The position numbers and the translations under genes were made by a program. Below, piece by piece: positions 54,463 through 64,000 of a DNA stretch of 64,000 nucleotides (position 1 is its first letter; each line of letters opens with the position of its first letter). Origin of the DNA: Streptomyces sp. NBC_01275 (GTDB lineage: Bacteria; Actinomycetota; Actinomycetes; Streptomycetales; Streptomycetaceae); NCBI RefSeq assembly GCF_026340655.1, contig NZ_JAPEOZ010000001.1, positions 7,998,001 to 8,062,000 of the forward strand. Direction: 5' to 3'. The notes under the pieces are model-generated. The model saw only the letters and a program-made list of their open reading frames with translations. It did not search any database and was not told the DNA's origin.

Positions 54463-57400
54463 GTGCCCCTGCCGAACCCGCGGACCGACAGCGCGACGAA
54501 AGTGCGCACGGTCTGCTCGTACTGCGGTGTCGGCTGCGGCATGCTCCTCGACGTCGGCATCGGACCGGAGGGCCGCCGTACGGTCCTGAAGGCGTCCGGG
54601 GACAAGGCGCACCCCGCCAACTTCGGCAGGCTGTGCACCAAGGGCGCGACCACCGCCGACATGCTGGCCGCCCCGGGCCGGCTGACCACCGCCCTCGTCC
54701 GCTCGGACCGCGGTGCGGAGCCGGAGCCCGCCCCGGTGGACGCGGCGGTCGCCGAGACGGCCCGGCGGCTGCGGGGAATCGTCGACGAGCACGGCCCCGA
54801 CGCGGTCGCCCTCTACGTCTCCGGCCAGATGAGCCTCGAGGCGCAGTACCTCGCGAACAAGCTGGTGAAGGGCTACCTCCGCAGCAACCAGATCGAGTCG
54901 AACTCCCGGCTGTGCATGGCGAGCGCGGGAACCGGTTACAAGCTGTCTCTCGGCGCCGACGGCCCGCCCGGCTCCTACGAGGACCTCGACAAGGCGGACG
55001 TCTTCCTCGTCATCGGCTCCAACATGGCCGACTGCCACCCCATCCTCTTCCTGCGGATGATGGACCGCGTCAAGGCGGGCGCCAAGCTGATCGTCGTCGA
55101 CCCGCGCCGTACCGCCACCGCCGCGAAGGCCGACCTGTTCCTCCAGGTCAAGCCCGGCGCCGACCTCGCCCTGCTCAACGGACTGCTGCACCTGCTGCAC
55201 GAGAACGGCCACACCGACCCCGCCTTCGTCGCCGCCTTCACCGAGGGCTGGGAGGCGATGCCGGAGTTCCTCGCCGACTACCCGCCCGCCTCCGTCGCGG
55301 AGATCACCGGCATCCCCGAGGCCGACCTGCGCGAGGCCGCCCGGCTGATCGGCGAGGCGCAGGAGTGGACCAGCTGCTGGACCATGGGGCTCAACCAGTC
55401 CACCCACGGCACCTGGAACACCAACGCCCTGATCAACCTCCACCTGGCCACCGGCGCGATCTGCCGCCCGGGCAGCGGACCCTTCTCCCTCACCGGCCAG
55501 CCCAACGCCATGGGCGGCCGGGAAATGGGGTACATGGGGCCGGGCCTCCCCGGTCAGCGCTCCGTGCTCGTGGACGCGGACCGGGCCTTCGTCGAGGAGA
55601 CGTGGGGGCTGAAGCCCGGCACGATCCGGGCCGACGGCGTCGGCAAGGGCACCGTCGAGATGTTCCAGAAGATGGCCGACGGCGACATCAAGGCATGCTG
55701 GATCATCTGCACCAACCCGGTCGCCTCGGTCGCCAACCGCCGTACGGTCATCGAAGGGCTGGAGGCCGCCGAGTTCGTCGTCGCGCAGGACGTCTTCACC
55801 GACACCGAGACCAACGCGTACGCCGACGTGGTCCTGCCCGGCGCCCTGTGGACCGAGATCGAGGGCGTCCTCATCAACAGCGAGCGCAACCTCACCCTCG
55901 CCCGGCCCGCCGCCGACCCGCCCGGCGAGGCCACCGCCGACTGGCGTCTCATCGCGGCCGTCGCCTGCGCGATGGGATACGAGGACGGCTTCTCCTACGA
56001 CAGCGCGCAGGAGATCTTCGAGGAGATCAAGCGCTTCCACAACCCGCAGACCGGCTACGACCTGCGCGGAGTGACCTACGACCGGCTGCGCGCCGCCCCC
56101 GTGCAGTGGCCTGCCGCCACCGCCGACGGCCCCGACCGCAACCCGATCCGCTACGTGAACGAAGACGGTTCCCTCACCTTTCCCACGGCCTCCGGCCGCG
56201 CCGTCTTCCACCCCCGCCCGCACGTCCCGCCCGCCGAGATGCCGGACGACGACTATCCGTTCGTCCTGAACACCGGACGCCTCCAGCACCAGTGGCACAC
56301 CCTGACCAAGACCGCCAAGGTCGCCAAGCTCAACAAGCTCGACCCCGGGCCCTTCGTCGAGGTGCACCCCGAGGACGCGGCCGCGCTCGGTCTCGTCGAC
56401 GGCGACTCCGTCGAGGTCGCCTCGCGGCGCGGCCGGGCCGTGCTGCCGGCCGTCGTCACCGACCGGGTGCTGCCCGGGTCCTGCTTCGCGCCGTTCCACT
56501 GGAACGACCTGTTCGGCGAGTACCTCAGCGTCAACGCGGTGACCAGCGACGCCGTCGACCCGCTGTCCTTCCAGCCCGAGCTGAAGGTGTGCGCGGTGGC
56601 GCTGACGAAGGTGTCCACGCCGGTGACCGTGCAGAGCCCGGTCGCCGAGCCGCCCGCCGCCCTCGTCCCGGCCGCGGCCGACGCCGTCGGGGCGCATCCT
56701 TCCGGGGGTGGGCCCTCCGCGCTCGACCCCACCGTGGTCCACCCCTCCGCGGTGCATCCTTCCGCGGCCGCCGTCTTCGGCTTCGAGCCCGCTCCGCCGC
56801 CGGTGCTGACCGAACGCGAACGCCAGTACCTCGTCGGCTTCCTCGCGGGCGTCCCGGCCGGCGCACCCGGCGTCCCCGTCCTGCCGCCGGACGCGCCCTT
56901 CAGTCCCGAGCACGCCCTGTGGGTCAACGGCGCGCTCGCCGGCATGTACTCCCGCGGCGCCGCCGAACCCCGGCGGGAACCGGACGGTCAGGCCCGTCAG
57001 GTGCGCCGGGTGGTGATCCTGTGGGCCTCGCAGACCGGCACCGCCGAGGACTTCGCCGTCGCCACCGCCGAGCGGCTCACCGCGGGCGGCCACCCGGCCT
57101 CCCTCGTCGCCATGGACGAGGCCGACCCCGCCGCCCTGCCCTCCGACGCCGACCTGCTGCTGATCACCAGCACCTTCGGCGACGGCGACGCCCCCGACAA
57201 CGGCGCCGGCTTCTGGGACGGCCTCGCCGCGCTGGACACCGGCCGCCTGACCGGCCGCCGCTACGCCGTCCTCGCCTTCGGGGACTCCTCCTACGACGAC
57301 TTCTGCGGGCACGGCCGGCGCCTGGACGATCGGATGGACGAGCTGGGCGCGGTCCGGCTGGCGCCGCGCATCGACTGCGAACCGGACTACGAGACAGAGG

Positions 57401-58719
57401 CGGAGGCCTGGCTGGACCAGGTGCTCACCGCGCTGAAAGAGGCCACGGAAGCGGTTCCCGAGGACCACGCCGAGTCAGCGGGCCCGGCCCCGGCGGCCCT
57501 CGCACCGCCCGCGCCCACATCCGCGCCCACATCCGCGCCCACATCCGCGCCCACATCCGCGCCCACATCCGCGCCCGCCGCTCCGCCGCGCCCGAAGCGG
57601 CCCGCCCCCGTCGTCGCCCGCCTCACCGGCAACCGGCTGCTGAGCCTTCCGGGCTCCGGCAAGGAGGTGCGCCGCTTCACCTTCGACACCCGTGACAGCG
57701 AGATCCCGCTCGTCTACGAGGCCGGCGACGCGCTCGGCGTACGCCCCCTCAACGCGCCGGAGCTGGTGGCGGAGTGGCTGACCGTCACCGGCGCGGCCGC
57801 GGACACGCCCGTGCAGGTGAACGGGGTCGGCGAGGTCGCCCTCGGCGAGGCCCTGCTGCGCCATCTCGACATCACCCGGATCACCCCGGCCCTGCTGCGC
57901 TTCACCGCCGACCGCACCCGCGACCCGCGTGAGCTGCGCAAGCTGCTGCGCCCCGACAACAAGGGCGAGCTGGCGAAGTGGTCCTGGGGCCGTCAGGCCG
58001 TCGACGTGGCCGCCGAGTTCGGGATCCGGGCCGACGCCCAGGAGTGGACGCAGGCGCTGGGCCGGCTCCAGCCACGCCTGTACTCCATATCCTCCAGCCC
58101 GCTGACCGACCCCCACCTGGTCTCGCTCACCGTCTCCGTCGTGCGCTACGAGAACCTGGCCGGCCGCCCCCGCCAGGGCGTCTGCTCGCCCTTCCTCGCC
58201 GACGCCGAGCCGGGCGCCGAGGTCGCGGTCCATGTGCAGCGCTCCCCGCACTTCCGGCCGCCCGCCGACCCCGCCACGCCGATGGTGATGGTCGGCCCCG
58301 GCACCGGGGTGGCACCCTTCGTCGGCTTCCTGGAAGAGCGCCGGGAGCGCGGGCACCGGGCGCCGAACTGGCTGTTCTTCGGAGAGCAGCACCGGGCGAC
58401 GGACTTCTACTACGAACAGGAGCTGACCGACCTCCTCGCCGACGGCGTCCTGGCCCGTCTCGACACCGCCTTCTCCCGCGATCAGCGCGCCAAGGTCTAC
58501 GTCCAGGACCGGATGCGCGAGCACGGCTCCCAGCTGTGGTCCTGGCTCCAGGACGGCGCCCACTTCTACGTCTGCGGAGACGCCTCCCGGATGGCCAAGG
58601 ACGTCGACGACGCCCTGCGCGCCGTCGCCGTCGTCCACGGCGGACTGGGCGAGACGGAGGCGGCGGCCTACGTCAAGCAACTCGCCGCCGACAAGCGGTA
58701 CGTACGGGACGTGTACTGA
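54463..58719 (+). CDS. Assimilatory nitrate reductase fused to flavodoxin and CysJ-type NADPH reductase
   Basis: 1418 residues from the GTG at 54463 with AAGGGAG 6 nt upstream. Residues 1-730: molybdopterin oxidoreductase with a [4Fe-4S] site Cys18, Cys21, Cys25, Cys58 ([14 protein letters not shown]) and the Mo ligand Cys151 in [13 protein letters not shown], as in NasC/NarB/NapA. A Pro/Ala linker follows, then a flavodoxin domain from about 850 ([34 protein letters not shown]). A second linker contains five Ala-Pro-Thr-Ser repeats (residues about 1017-1036). Residues about 1045-1418 are FAD/NADPH-binding ([26 protein letters not shown]) ending YVRDVY as in CysJ. Electrons from NADPH would reach Mo within one chain. 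Confidence 0.92.
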   Translation: MPLPNPRTDSATKVRTVCSYCGVGCGMLLDVGIGPEGRRTVLKASGDKAHPANFGRLCTKGATTADMLAAPGRLTTALVRSDRGAEPEPAPVDAAVAETARRLRGIVDEHGPDAVALYVSGQMSLEAQYLANKLVKGYLRSNQIESNSRLCMASAGTGYKLSLGADGPPGSYEDLDKADVFLVIGSNMADCHPILFLRMMDRVKAGAKLIVVDPRRTATAAKADLFLQVKPGADLALLNGLLHLLHENGHTDPAFVAAFTEGWEAMPEFLADYPPASVAEITGIPEADLREAARLIGEAQEWTSCWTMGLNQSTHGTWNTNALINLHLATGAICRPGSGPFSLTGQPNAMGGREMGYMGPGLPGQRSVLVDADRAFVEETWGLKPGTIRADGVGKGTVEMFQKMADGDIKACWIICTNPVASVANRRTVIEGLEAAEFVVAQDVFTDTETNAYADVVLPGALWTEIEGVLINSERNLTLARPAADPPGEATADWRLIAAVACAMGYEDGFSYDSAQEIFEEIKRFHNPQTGYDLRGVTYDRLRAAPVQWPAATADGPDRNPIRYVNEDGSLTFPTASGRAVFHPRPHVPPAEMPDDDYPFVLNTGRLQHQWHTLTKTAKVAKLNKLDPGPFVEVHPEDAAALGLVDGDSVEVASRRGRAVLPAVVTDRVLPGSCFAPFHWNDLFGEYLSVNAVTSDAVDPLSFQPELKVCAVALTKVSTPVTVQSPVAEPPAALVPAAADAVGAHPSGGGPSALDPTVVHPSAVHPSAAAVFGFEPAPPPVLTERERQYLVGFLAGVPAGAPGVPVLPPDAPFSPEHALWVNGALAGMYSRGAAEPRREPDGQARQVRRVVILWASQTGTAEDFAVATAERLTAGGHPASLVAMDEADPAALPSDADLLLITSTFGDGDAPDNGAGFWDGLAALDTGRLTGRRYAVLAFGDSSYDDFCGHGRRLDDRMDELGAVRLAPRIDCEPDYETEAEAWLDQVLTALKEATEAVPEDHAESAGPAPAALAPPAPTSAPTSAPTSAPTSAPTSAPAAPPRPKRPAPVVARLTGNRLLSLPGSGKEVRRFTFDTRDSEIPLVYEAGDALGVRPLNAPELVAEWLTVTGAAADTPVQVNGVGEVALGEALLRHLDITRITPALLRFTADRTRDPRELRKLLRPDNKGELAKWSWGRQAVDVAAEFGIRADAQEWTQALGRLQPRLYSISSSPLTDPHLVSLTVSVVRYENLAGRPRQGVCSPFLADAEPGAEVAVHVQRSPHFRPPADPATPMVMVGPGTGVAPFVGFLEERRERGHRAPNWLFFGEQHRATDFYYEQELTDLLADGVLARLDTAFSRDQRAKVYVQDRMREHGSQLWSWLQDGAHFYVCGDASRMAKDVDDALRAVAVVHGGLGETEAAAYVKQLAADKRYVRDVY
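57511..57570. repeat. Five perfect 12-bp tandem repeats in interdomain linker
   Basis: GCGCCCACATCC is repeated five times without a mismatch, encoding Ala-Pro-Thr-Ser units between the flavodoxin and FAD/NADPH domains. Perfect copies suggest recent or ongoing expansion; length change stays in frame and would tune linker length. Confidence 0.9.
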
Positions 58720-58783
58720 CGCCGCTGGGACGCGCGATGTCTGTGAGAAACGTGTGTGGCAAGTGCCGTTGCGCCGAAGAGAG

Positions 58784-58816
58784 TTGATATTCGGTCAACG
58801 TGGCGTGTCTATGTTC
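58784..58816 (+). promoter_or_regulatory. Candidate promoter/operator upstream of beta-galactosidase gene
   Basis: GTTGA (58784-58788) and TCAAC (58796-58800) form an inverted pair around 7 bp, overlapping TTGATA (58785-58790), a possible -35. TCTATG (58809-58814) lies 18 bp downstream as a weak -10. The site is about 85-115 bp upstream of the ATG at 58901. A sugar-responsive repressor is plausible but none is encoded adjacent. Confidence 0.35.
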
Positions 58817-58900
58817 GTTTTTTCAACAGGAGTGGACAAGATCTGACAAACCCTCCGTCCGTGCAGAGCCGCACGGTCCGCCCTGAGGAAGGTCGTGGTC

Positions 58901-61900
58901 ATGTCGCACCCGCACGTGTCGCCGTCGCCCATGGACCGGCCGGACCGCCCCCAGCGGGCGTTCGTCAGCCGTCGCCGTCTGCTCGAGGGATCGGCCGCCG
59001 TCCTCGGCGCCCTCGCCCTGTCCGCCCCGGCCGGCGCCGGGCGGGCCGCCGCGGCGGACGGCGCCGAGGGCACTCCGGAATGGAACGGCCGTATCGACCT
59101 GTTCCGGATCGGCACCGAGGACCCGCACACCACCCTCATGCCGTACGCCACCCTGGACCAGGCCCTCGCCGCCGACCGGACCCGCTCCCCGTACCGGCTG
59201 AGCCTGGACGGAGCCTGGAAGTTCGCCTACGCAGAGCGCCCCGAAGACCGCGAAACCGACTTCCACCGCACCGACCTCGACGACGGCGCCTGGGACACCA
59301 TCCCGGTCCCCGCGGCCTGGCAGTTGCACGGATACGACCGCCCGATCTACATCAACATCACCTACCCGTGGTGGGGCGCCAACGGCCTGGGCGAGGACGC
59401 GCAGCCCCCGGCCGCCCCCACCCGGTACAACCCCGTGGGCCAGTACCGCCGCACCTTCACCGTCCCCCGCGACTGGGCCGGACGCCGCACCTTCCTGCAC
59501 TTCGAGGGGGTCAAGTCCGCCCACTACGTGTGGATCAACGGTGAGTTGGTCGGCTACCACGAGGACTCCTACGACCCCGCCGAGTACGACATCACCCCGC
59601 ACCTGAAGGCCGGCGTCAACCAGATCGCCGTGGAGGTCTACCGCTACTCCGACGGGGACTGGCTGGAGGACCAGGACATGATCCGGCTGAGCGGCATCTT
59701 CCGCTCGGTCTACCTGTACTCCACCCCTGCCGTGCACCTGCGCGACTTCCGGCTGGACACCCCGCTGAGCGACGACTACGAGGCGGCCGAACTGTCGGTC
59801 ACCGCGAGCGTGCGCGACTACGGCGGGGAAGGCGCGGGCCGGTACTCCGTCGAGACCCAGCTGTACGACGCCGACGGGCACCCGGTGTGGCCCAGACCGC
59901 TGACCCAGGCCGTCGCCCTCGCCGCCGGCGAGGAGACGACCGTCCAGGCCGCGAGGGCCGTGCCCGCGCCGCGCCTGTGGTCGGCCGAACATCCGTACCT
60001 CTACACCGCCGTGCTCCGGCTGCGCGACCCGGCCGGCAGAGTGGTCGAAACCCTTTCCCACCGCGTGGGCCTGCGCGAGTTCGCGCTCCGGGACGGGCTG
60101 ATGCGCATCAACGGCAAACCGATCTCCCTGCGGGGCGTCAACCGGCACGAGATGCACCCGGTGCGCGGCTCGGCCCTCACCCGCGCCGACCTGGTCGAGG
60201 ACATCGGCATCATCAAGCGGCTGAACATCAACACCGTGCGCACCTCGCACTACCCCAACAACCCGCAGTGGCTGGAGCTCGCCGACGCATACGGCCTCTA
60301 CCTCGTCGACGAGACGAACCTCGAGACCCACGGCATCCGCGGCCAGTACCCCGGCGACCACCCCGAGTGGACCGCGGCGTGCGTGGCCCGCGCCCAGAAC
60401 ATGGTCCACCGTGACAAGAACCACGCCTCGGCCGTCATCTGGTCCCTCGGCAACGAGGCGGGCGGCGGCAGCACCTTCACCGCCATGCACGAGTGGATCC
60501 GCTCCTACGACACCACCCGCGTCATCCAGTACGAGGGCGACGACCGCCCCGGCATCAGCGACATCCGCTCCGAGATGTACGACAGCCCGTCCCGCGTCGA
60601 GGCACGGGCCAAGGACACCGCCGACACCCGGCCGTACGTCATGATCGAGTACGCGCATTCGATGGGCAACTCCACCGGAAACCTCAGCAAGTACTGGGAT
60701 CTGGTCCGCCGTCACGAGGTGCTGCAGGGCGGCTGGATCTGGGACTTCGTCGACCAGGCGCTGGACTGGCCCACCCCGACCCGCAAGCTGTTCACCGAGT
60801 CCGGGCCCGCCGCGCTGAGCGGCGAGATCATCGCCCCCGCCGGCGCCTTCAGCCGCGACAAGGGCGTCTCCGGCGGAACCGTCTTCGCCCGCGACGCGAG
60901 CCTCGACCTCACCGGCTCCCTCACCCTGGAAGCCTGGATCACCCCGCACGTGACCGGCTACCACCAGCCGATCCTCGTCAAGGGCGACACCCAGTACGCA
61001 CTGAAGCAGTCGGGCCGGTCGCTGGAGTTCTTCATCTACGGCGGCGGCCAGTGGATCGCCGTGAACTGGGCGGTCCCAGACGACTGGACCGGCCGCGAAC
61101 ACCAGGTCGCGGGCGTCTTCGACGCGGACGAGGGCTCCCTGACCCTGTACGTGGACGGCGAGGCGCGGGCCACCCGGACCACCGGCCGACGCCCCGACAA
61201 CAACACCGCCTCCCTGTCGCTGGCCACCGACGTCGACAACCCGACCCGGGAGTTCAGCGGCGCCGTCCGGGTCGCCCGTGTCTACGCCCGGGCGCTGAGC
61301 GCCGGTGAACTGGCCTCCGCCGACCGGGGCCCCGGCGACGACGGCGTGCGCTTCTGGTTCGACGCGGCCACCGTCGGACTGACCGAGCAGCGGCCCCGCG
61401 CGAAGACGTTCTACGCCTACGGCGGCGACTGGGGCGACAACCCCAACGACGGCGCCTTCTCCGGCGACGGCATCGTCACCGCCGACCGCGGGCTCACCGG
61501 CAAGTCCGCCGAGGTCAAGCGGATCTACCAGGCCGTGCAGGTCACTTCGGGCTCGACGCCCGGCGCGGTCACGCTCACCAACGAGTACCTCTTCACCAAC
61601 CTCCTTGAGTTCGACGGGCGTTGGGAGCTGGTGGAGGACGGAAAGGTCGTACAGCGCGGGAAGTTGAGCCGTGCCCAGCTGGATGTGGCGCCGCTGTCCG
61701 GCAAGGACGTCACCGTGCCGTTGAGGCTGCCGCGCGACCCGGCGCCGGGCGCCGAGTACTTCCTCCAGCTGTCCTTCACCACCCGCGAGAGCACGAAGTG
61801 GGCGAAGGCCGGCTTCGAGGTGGCCCGACAGCAGCTCGCCCTCGACGTCGGCAGCCCCGCCGTCACCCCCGTACCGCTCGACAGCGTGCCGGCGCTGAGC

Positions 61901-62809
61901 CACCAGGACGGGGCCGACTCCGTCACCGTCACGGGCCGGGGCTTCTCGGTCGCCGTCGACAAGAAGACCGGCGTCATCACCTCCTACCGGGCCGGCGGCG
62001 CCGAGCTGATCTCCTCCGGTCCCGCCCCGAACTTCTGGCGGGCCCCCACCGACAACGACCGGGGCAACGGCCAGCACACCCGCAACCAGACCTGGCGCGA
62101 CGCCGGCGCCCACCGCCGGGTGACCGGGGTCGAGGTGCGCGCCCTGCGCGACCGGGCCGTGGAGATCAAGGTCGCCGGCACCCTGCCCACGACGACGGAA
62201 TCGACGTACACCACCACCTACACCGTCTTCGGAAGCGGTGAGATCAAGGTCGACAACACCCTGCACCCGGGGGCCGCGAACCTGCCGTACCTCCCGGAGG
62301 TCGGCACGCTGCTGTCTCTGCCGGCCCGGCTGGAGCGGCTGCACTACTACGGGCGCGGCCCCGAGGAGAACCACTGGGACCGCAACGACGCCACCGACGT
62401 GGGCCTGTACTCCGGCACCGTCGCCGGCCAGTGGACCTCCTATCTGCGGCCGCAGGAGAACGGCAACAAGACCGACGTCCGCTGGGTCGCCCTCACCGAC
62501 GCCCGCGGCGCCGGACTGCTGGTCTCCGGCGAACCGCTCCTGGAGGTCAACGCCTCGCACTTCACCCCCGAGGACCTCTCCGTCGGCGCCCGCCACGACT
62601 ACCAGCTCACCCCACGCGCCGAGGTCGTCCTGCGCCTCAGCCACCGGCAGATGGGCATCGGCGGCGACAACAGCTGGGGCGCCCACACCCACGACGAGTA
62701 CAAGCTGTTCGCCGACCGCGACTACGCGTACACCTATCGGCTGCGGCCGTTGACCGGCGTGGACGGGGCGACGGCGGCCTCCCGGCGCCCGACGGCGGCC
62801 TCCGAGTAG
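58901..62809 (+). CDS. Tat-exported GH2 beta-galactosidase with inserted LamG-like domain
   Basis: 1302 residues from the ATG at 58901 (GAGGAAGG 8 nt upstream). A twin-arginine signal (SRRRLLEGSAAVLGALAL, residues 23-40) directs folded export. Domains: jelly-roll sugar-binding (SLDGAWKFAYAERP, PIYINITYPWWG, GVKSAHYVWINGELVGYHED), immunoglobulin-like, then the TIM barrel with acid/base Glu519 (WSLGNEAGGG) and nucleophile Glu583 (MIEYAHSMGN). Residues about 655-800 are a LamG/concanavalin-like domain (SLTLEAWITPHVTGYHQPIL) inserted before the barrel end (FYAYGGDWGDNPND). The C-terminal LacZ domains 4-5 follow. It is a large extracellular galactoside hydrolase; the insert probably binds polysaccharide. 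Confidence 0.92.
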   Translation: MSHPHVSPSPMDRPDRPQRAFVSRRRLLEGSAAVLGALALSAPAGAGRAAAADGAEGTPEWNGRIDLFRIGTEDPHTTLMPYATLDQALAADRTRSPYRLSLDGAWKFAYAERPEDRETDFHRTDLDDGAWDTIPVPAAWQLHGYDRPIYINITYPWWGANGLGEDAQPPAAPTRYNPVGQYRRTFTVPRDWAGRRTFLHFEGVKSAHYVWINGELVGYHEDSYDPAEYDITPHLKAGVNQIAVEVYRYSDGDWLEDQDMIRLSGIFRSVYLYSTPAVHLRDFRLDTPLSDDYEAAELSVTASVRDYGGEGAGRYSVETQLYDADGHPVWPRPLTQAVALAAGEETTVQAARAVPAPRLWSAEHPYLYTAVLRLRDPAGRVVETLSHRVGLREFALRDGLMRINGKPISLRGVNRHEMHPVRGSALTRADLVEDIGIIKRLNINTVRTSHYPNNPQWLELADAYGLYLVDETNLETHGIRGQYPGDHPEWTAACVARAQNMVHRDKNHASAVIWSLGNEAGGGSTFTAMHEWIRSYDTTRVIQYEGDDRPGISDIRSEMYDSPSRVEARAKDTADTRPYVMIEYAHSMGNSTGNLSKYWDLVRRHEVLQGGWIWDFVDQALDWPTPTRKLFTESGPAALSGEIIAPAGAFSRDKGVSGGTVFARDASLDLTGSLTLEAWITPHVTGYHQPILVKGDTQYALKQSGRSLEFFIYGGGQWIAVNWAVPDDWTGREHQVAGVFDADEGSLTLYVDGEARATRTTGRRPDNNTASLSLATDVDNPTREFSGAVRVARVYARALSAGELASADRGPGDDGVRFWFDAATVGLTEQRPRAKTFYAYGGDWGDNPNDGAFSGDGIVTADRGLTGKSAEVKRIYQAVQVTSGSTPGAVTLTNEYLFTNLLEFDGRWELVEDGKVVQRGKLSRAQLDVAPLSGKDVTVPLRLPRDPAPGAEYFLQLSFTTRESTKWAKAGFEVARQQLALDVGSPAVTPVPLDSVPALSHQDGADSVTVTGRGFSVAVDKKTGVITSYRAGGAELISSGPAPNFWRAPTDNDRGNGQHTRNQTWRDAGAHRRVTGVEVRALRDRAVEIKVAGTLPTTTESTYTTTYTVFGSGEIKVDNTLHPGAANLPYLPEVGTLLSLPARLERLHYYGRGPEENHWDRNDATDVGLYSGTVAGQWTSYLRPQENGNKTDVRWVALTDARGAGLLVSGEPLLEVNASHFTPEDLSVGARHDYQLTPRAEVVLRLSHRQMGIGGDNSWGAHTHDEYKLFADRDYAYTYRLRPLTGVDGATAASRRPTAASE

Positions 62810-62907
62810 GGCGGGCGGGGCGAGGTACGGGTAATTCCGGTCACCCGGTGTCGCCCGGTGCCACCCCGTGCCACCCCGTGCCACCCGGTGTTACGCGGTG
62901 GGCGCGG

Positions 62908-64000
62908 TCACCTTCGGGCGGCCGTGCCCACTGGTTCGCCCGCCGGTGGTCCCACCGGCGCCAGCAACCGGGCCGCGACCGCCGCTGCCGCCACCGTCGC
63001 CGCGACCGGCAGCGGATGGCCCACCAGCCAGGTCTGCACGCCCTCGAAGGGGTCGGAGGACGTCAGCGTCGAACGTTCCAGCATCCAGGACACCGAGAAC
63101 GCCAGGCCCACCACCGCAAGCCCGATCCGGAACACCGGGTACACGGCCGTCCGGGCCAGCACCAGCAGCGAGGGCATCACCAGCGCCACGACCAGCAACT
63201 GGGTCAGCTCGATGCCCAGGTTGAAGCCCAGCAGGGTCGTCACCAGCGAACCCCGGTCGAGGCCCAGGTCCCCGATCAGGGAGGCGAACGCCAGCCCGTG
63301 GACCAGCCCGAACCCCGCGGCGATCAGCACCTCGCCGCGCGCCACCAGCGGGCGCAGCGCGTGCACCGCGGACACCGCGATCGACAGCGCGATCAGGGTT
63401 TCCACCGGGCGGGACGGCAGGTCGATCACCCCGGAGGCGGCGAGGGCCAGGGTGAGGGAGTGGCCGACGGCGAAAGCGGTGACGACGTGCACCACCCGCC
63501 AGACGCTGCGTCCCGGCGAGGGGGCCGCCGTCCGCCACCGGCCGCCCGCCGCGATCAGGGGCGCCGGAACGAGCAGCATGAGCAGGAACAGCAGATGGTC
63601 GGCGCCCTCGCCGACATGCCGGGCGCCGAGGGCCGCGGTGGCCGCGAACCCGCGCAGCCAGGAGCCCTCGCCCGCGGGCACCGTCAGGCTCTTGGTGTCC
63701 CAGTCGAACACCCCGAGCGTCTCGGCGTCGTCGGTCTTGAGGATCCCCCGGTCGAAGTCGTAGCGGACCGTGGCGATGACCTGGTGGGTGAGGAGCTCCT
63801 CGACGATGACGTCGTAGCGCAGCCGGAAGTCCGTGACGTTCCCGTCGGCGGGCGGGCGGATCGTCAGCGGGTAGACCAGATGCGCGCTCGCGTCGATCGT
63901 GCGGACGGCGGGCGCGCCGAGCGTCACGGTCCAGGGCGTGCCGTCGTCGCCGGACGCGCCGATGTGCTCGGCCACGTACGACGTCAGGAACGCCCGGTCG
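62908..64000 (-). CDS. HupE/UreJ-family membrane protein (N-terminus outside window)
   Basis: The frame is open to the right edge (DRAFLTSYVAEHIGASG at the boundary), so the start lies beyond 64000 and about 363 residues are seen. The first 125 residues are an extracellular beta-type domain. Then come about 7 membrane helices with the family's His motifs: FAVGHSLTLALAASGVID, GFGLVHGLAFASLIGDLGL, FNLGIELTQLLVVALVM, plus GEGADHLLFLLMLL. HupE/UreJ proteins are thought to be Ni2+ or Co2+ permeases or accessory transporters; in actinomycetes the extended form is common and unassigned. It converges with the GH2 gene. Confidence 0.82.
   Translation of the reverse strand, partial: DRAFLTSYVAEHIGASGDDGTPWTVTLGAPAVRTIDASAHLVYPLTIRPPADGNVTDFRLRYDVIVEELLTHQVIATVRYDFDRGILKTDDAETLGVFDWDTKSLTVPAGEGSWLRGFAATAALGARHVGEGADHLLFLLMLLVPAPLIAAGGRWRTAAPSPGRSVWRVVHVVTAFAVGHSLTLALAASGVIDLPSRPVETLIALSIAVSAVHALRPLVARGEVLIAAGFGLVHGLAFASLIGDLGLDRGSLVTTLLGFNLGIELTQLLVVALVMPSLLVLARTAVYPVFRIGLAVVGLAFSVSWMLERSTLTSSDPFEGVQTWLVGHPLPVAATVAAAAVAARLLAPVGPPAGEPVGTAARR

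Noticed and set aside
54316..57468. A 1050-residue minus-strand frame opposite the nitrate reductase
   Set aside because: Antisense shadow of a motif-complete gene.
57511..57570. CRISPR-like repeats
   Set aside because: The units are contiguous without spacers and lie in frame inside a protein linker.
58823..62884. A 1353-residue minus-strand frame opposite the beta-galactosidase
   Set aside because: Antisense shadow; the plus strand has all GH2 motifs and a Tat signal.

Overview
The window is chromosomal DNA of a high-GC actinomycete, almost certainly a Streptomyces. Evidence: very high GC with strong G/C bias at third codon positions, long antisense open frames behind nearly every gene, GTG starts with purine-rich ribosome sites, several probable leaderless genes, and family content typical of the genus (DUF6415 and DUF6278 proteins, a PucR-controlled dihydropyrimidinase cluster, a nitrate reductase-flavoprotein fusion, an ECF sigma factor, a Ser/Thr kinase). 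No rRNA, tRNA or CRISPR array was found. 52 protein genes are listed; the first and last run off the window.

Layout. 1-10.6 kb is an accessory-looking region: a partial sensor kinase, a GH15 trehalase/glucoamylase-like enzyme, a DUF6415 gene coupled to a 47-residue membrane peptide, two large helix-turn-helix/TPR regulators, TrmO, an anti-sigma-like ATPase, CutA and a tyrosine integrase lying in about 2.2 kb of lower-GC, largely non-coding DNA. 10.6-25.4 kb holds housekeeping and secreted enzymes: a PcaD-PcaC fusion, a metallo-hydrolase, exonuclease III, an SGNH hydrolase, a lone amino-acid ABC ATPase, a secreted CocE-type hydrolase, gamma-glutamyltransferase, a ClpC-type unfoldase, and a methionine aminopeptidase divergent from a small HTH regulator with a shared palindrome.

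27.2-36.2 kb is the most coherent functional unit: two ureidopropionase-type amidohydrolases, a class III aminotransferase, a PucR regulator, a dihydropyrimidinase, an F420-type LLM oxidoreductase and an NCS1 transporter. Together they would import a pyrimidine or hydantoin, open the ring, remove the carbamoyl group and transaminate the beta-amino acid. No dihydropyrimidine dehydrogenase is present, so the LLM protein is a candidate for the missing redox step.

36.3-51.9 kb: a lipoprotein, a Ser/Thr kinase with a lectin-like extracellular domain, a TetR-controlled cupin/hydrolase/MFS operon, an MpaB-type oxygenase, a second gamma-glutamyltransferase-like protein, an IMPase, a phytoene-desaturase-like oxidoreductase, a lone EboA protein, a macro-domain hydrolase, a Met/His-rich membrane protein next to an ECF sigma factor, and a CGNR zinc-finger protein. 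52-64 kb: a secreted M1 metallopeptidase, a 1418-residue nitrate reductase/flavodoxin/reductase fusion, a Tat-exported GH2 beta-galactosidase with an inserted LamG domain, and a partial HupE/UreJ membrane protein.

All function calls come from reading motifs and recalled family patterns; no database search was run.
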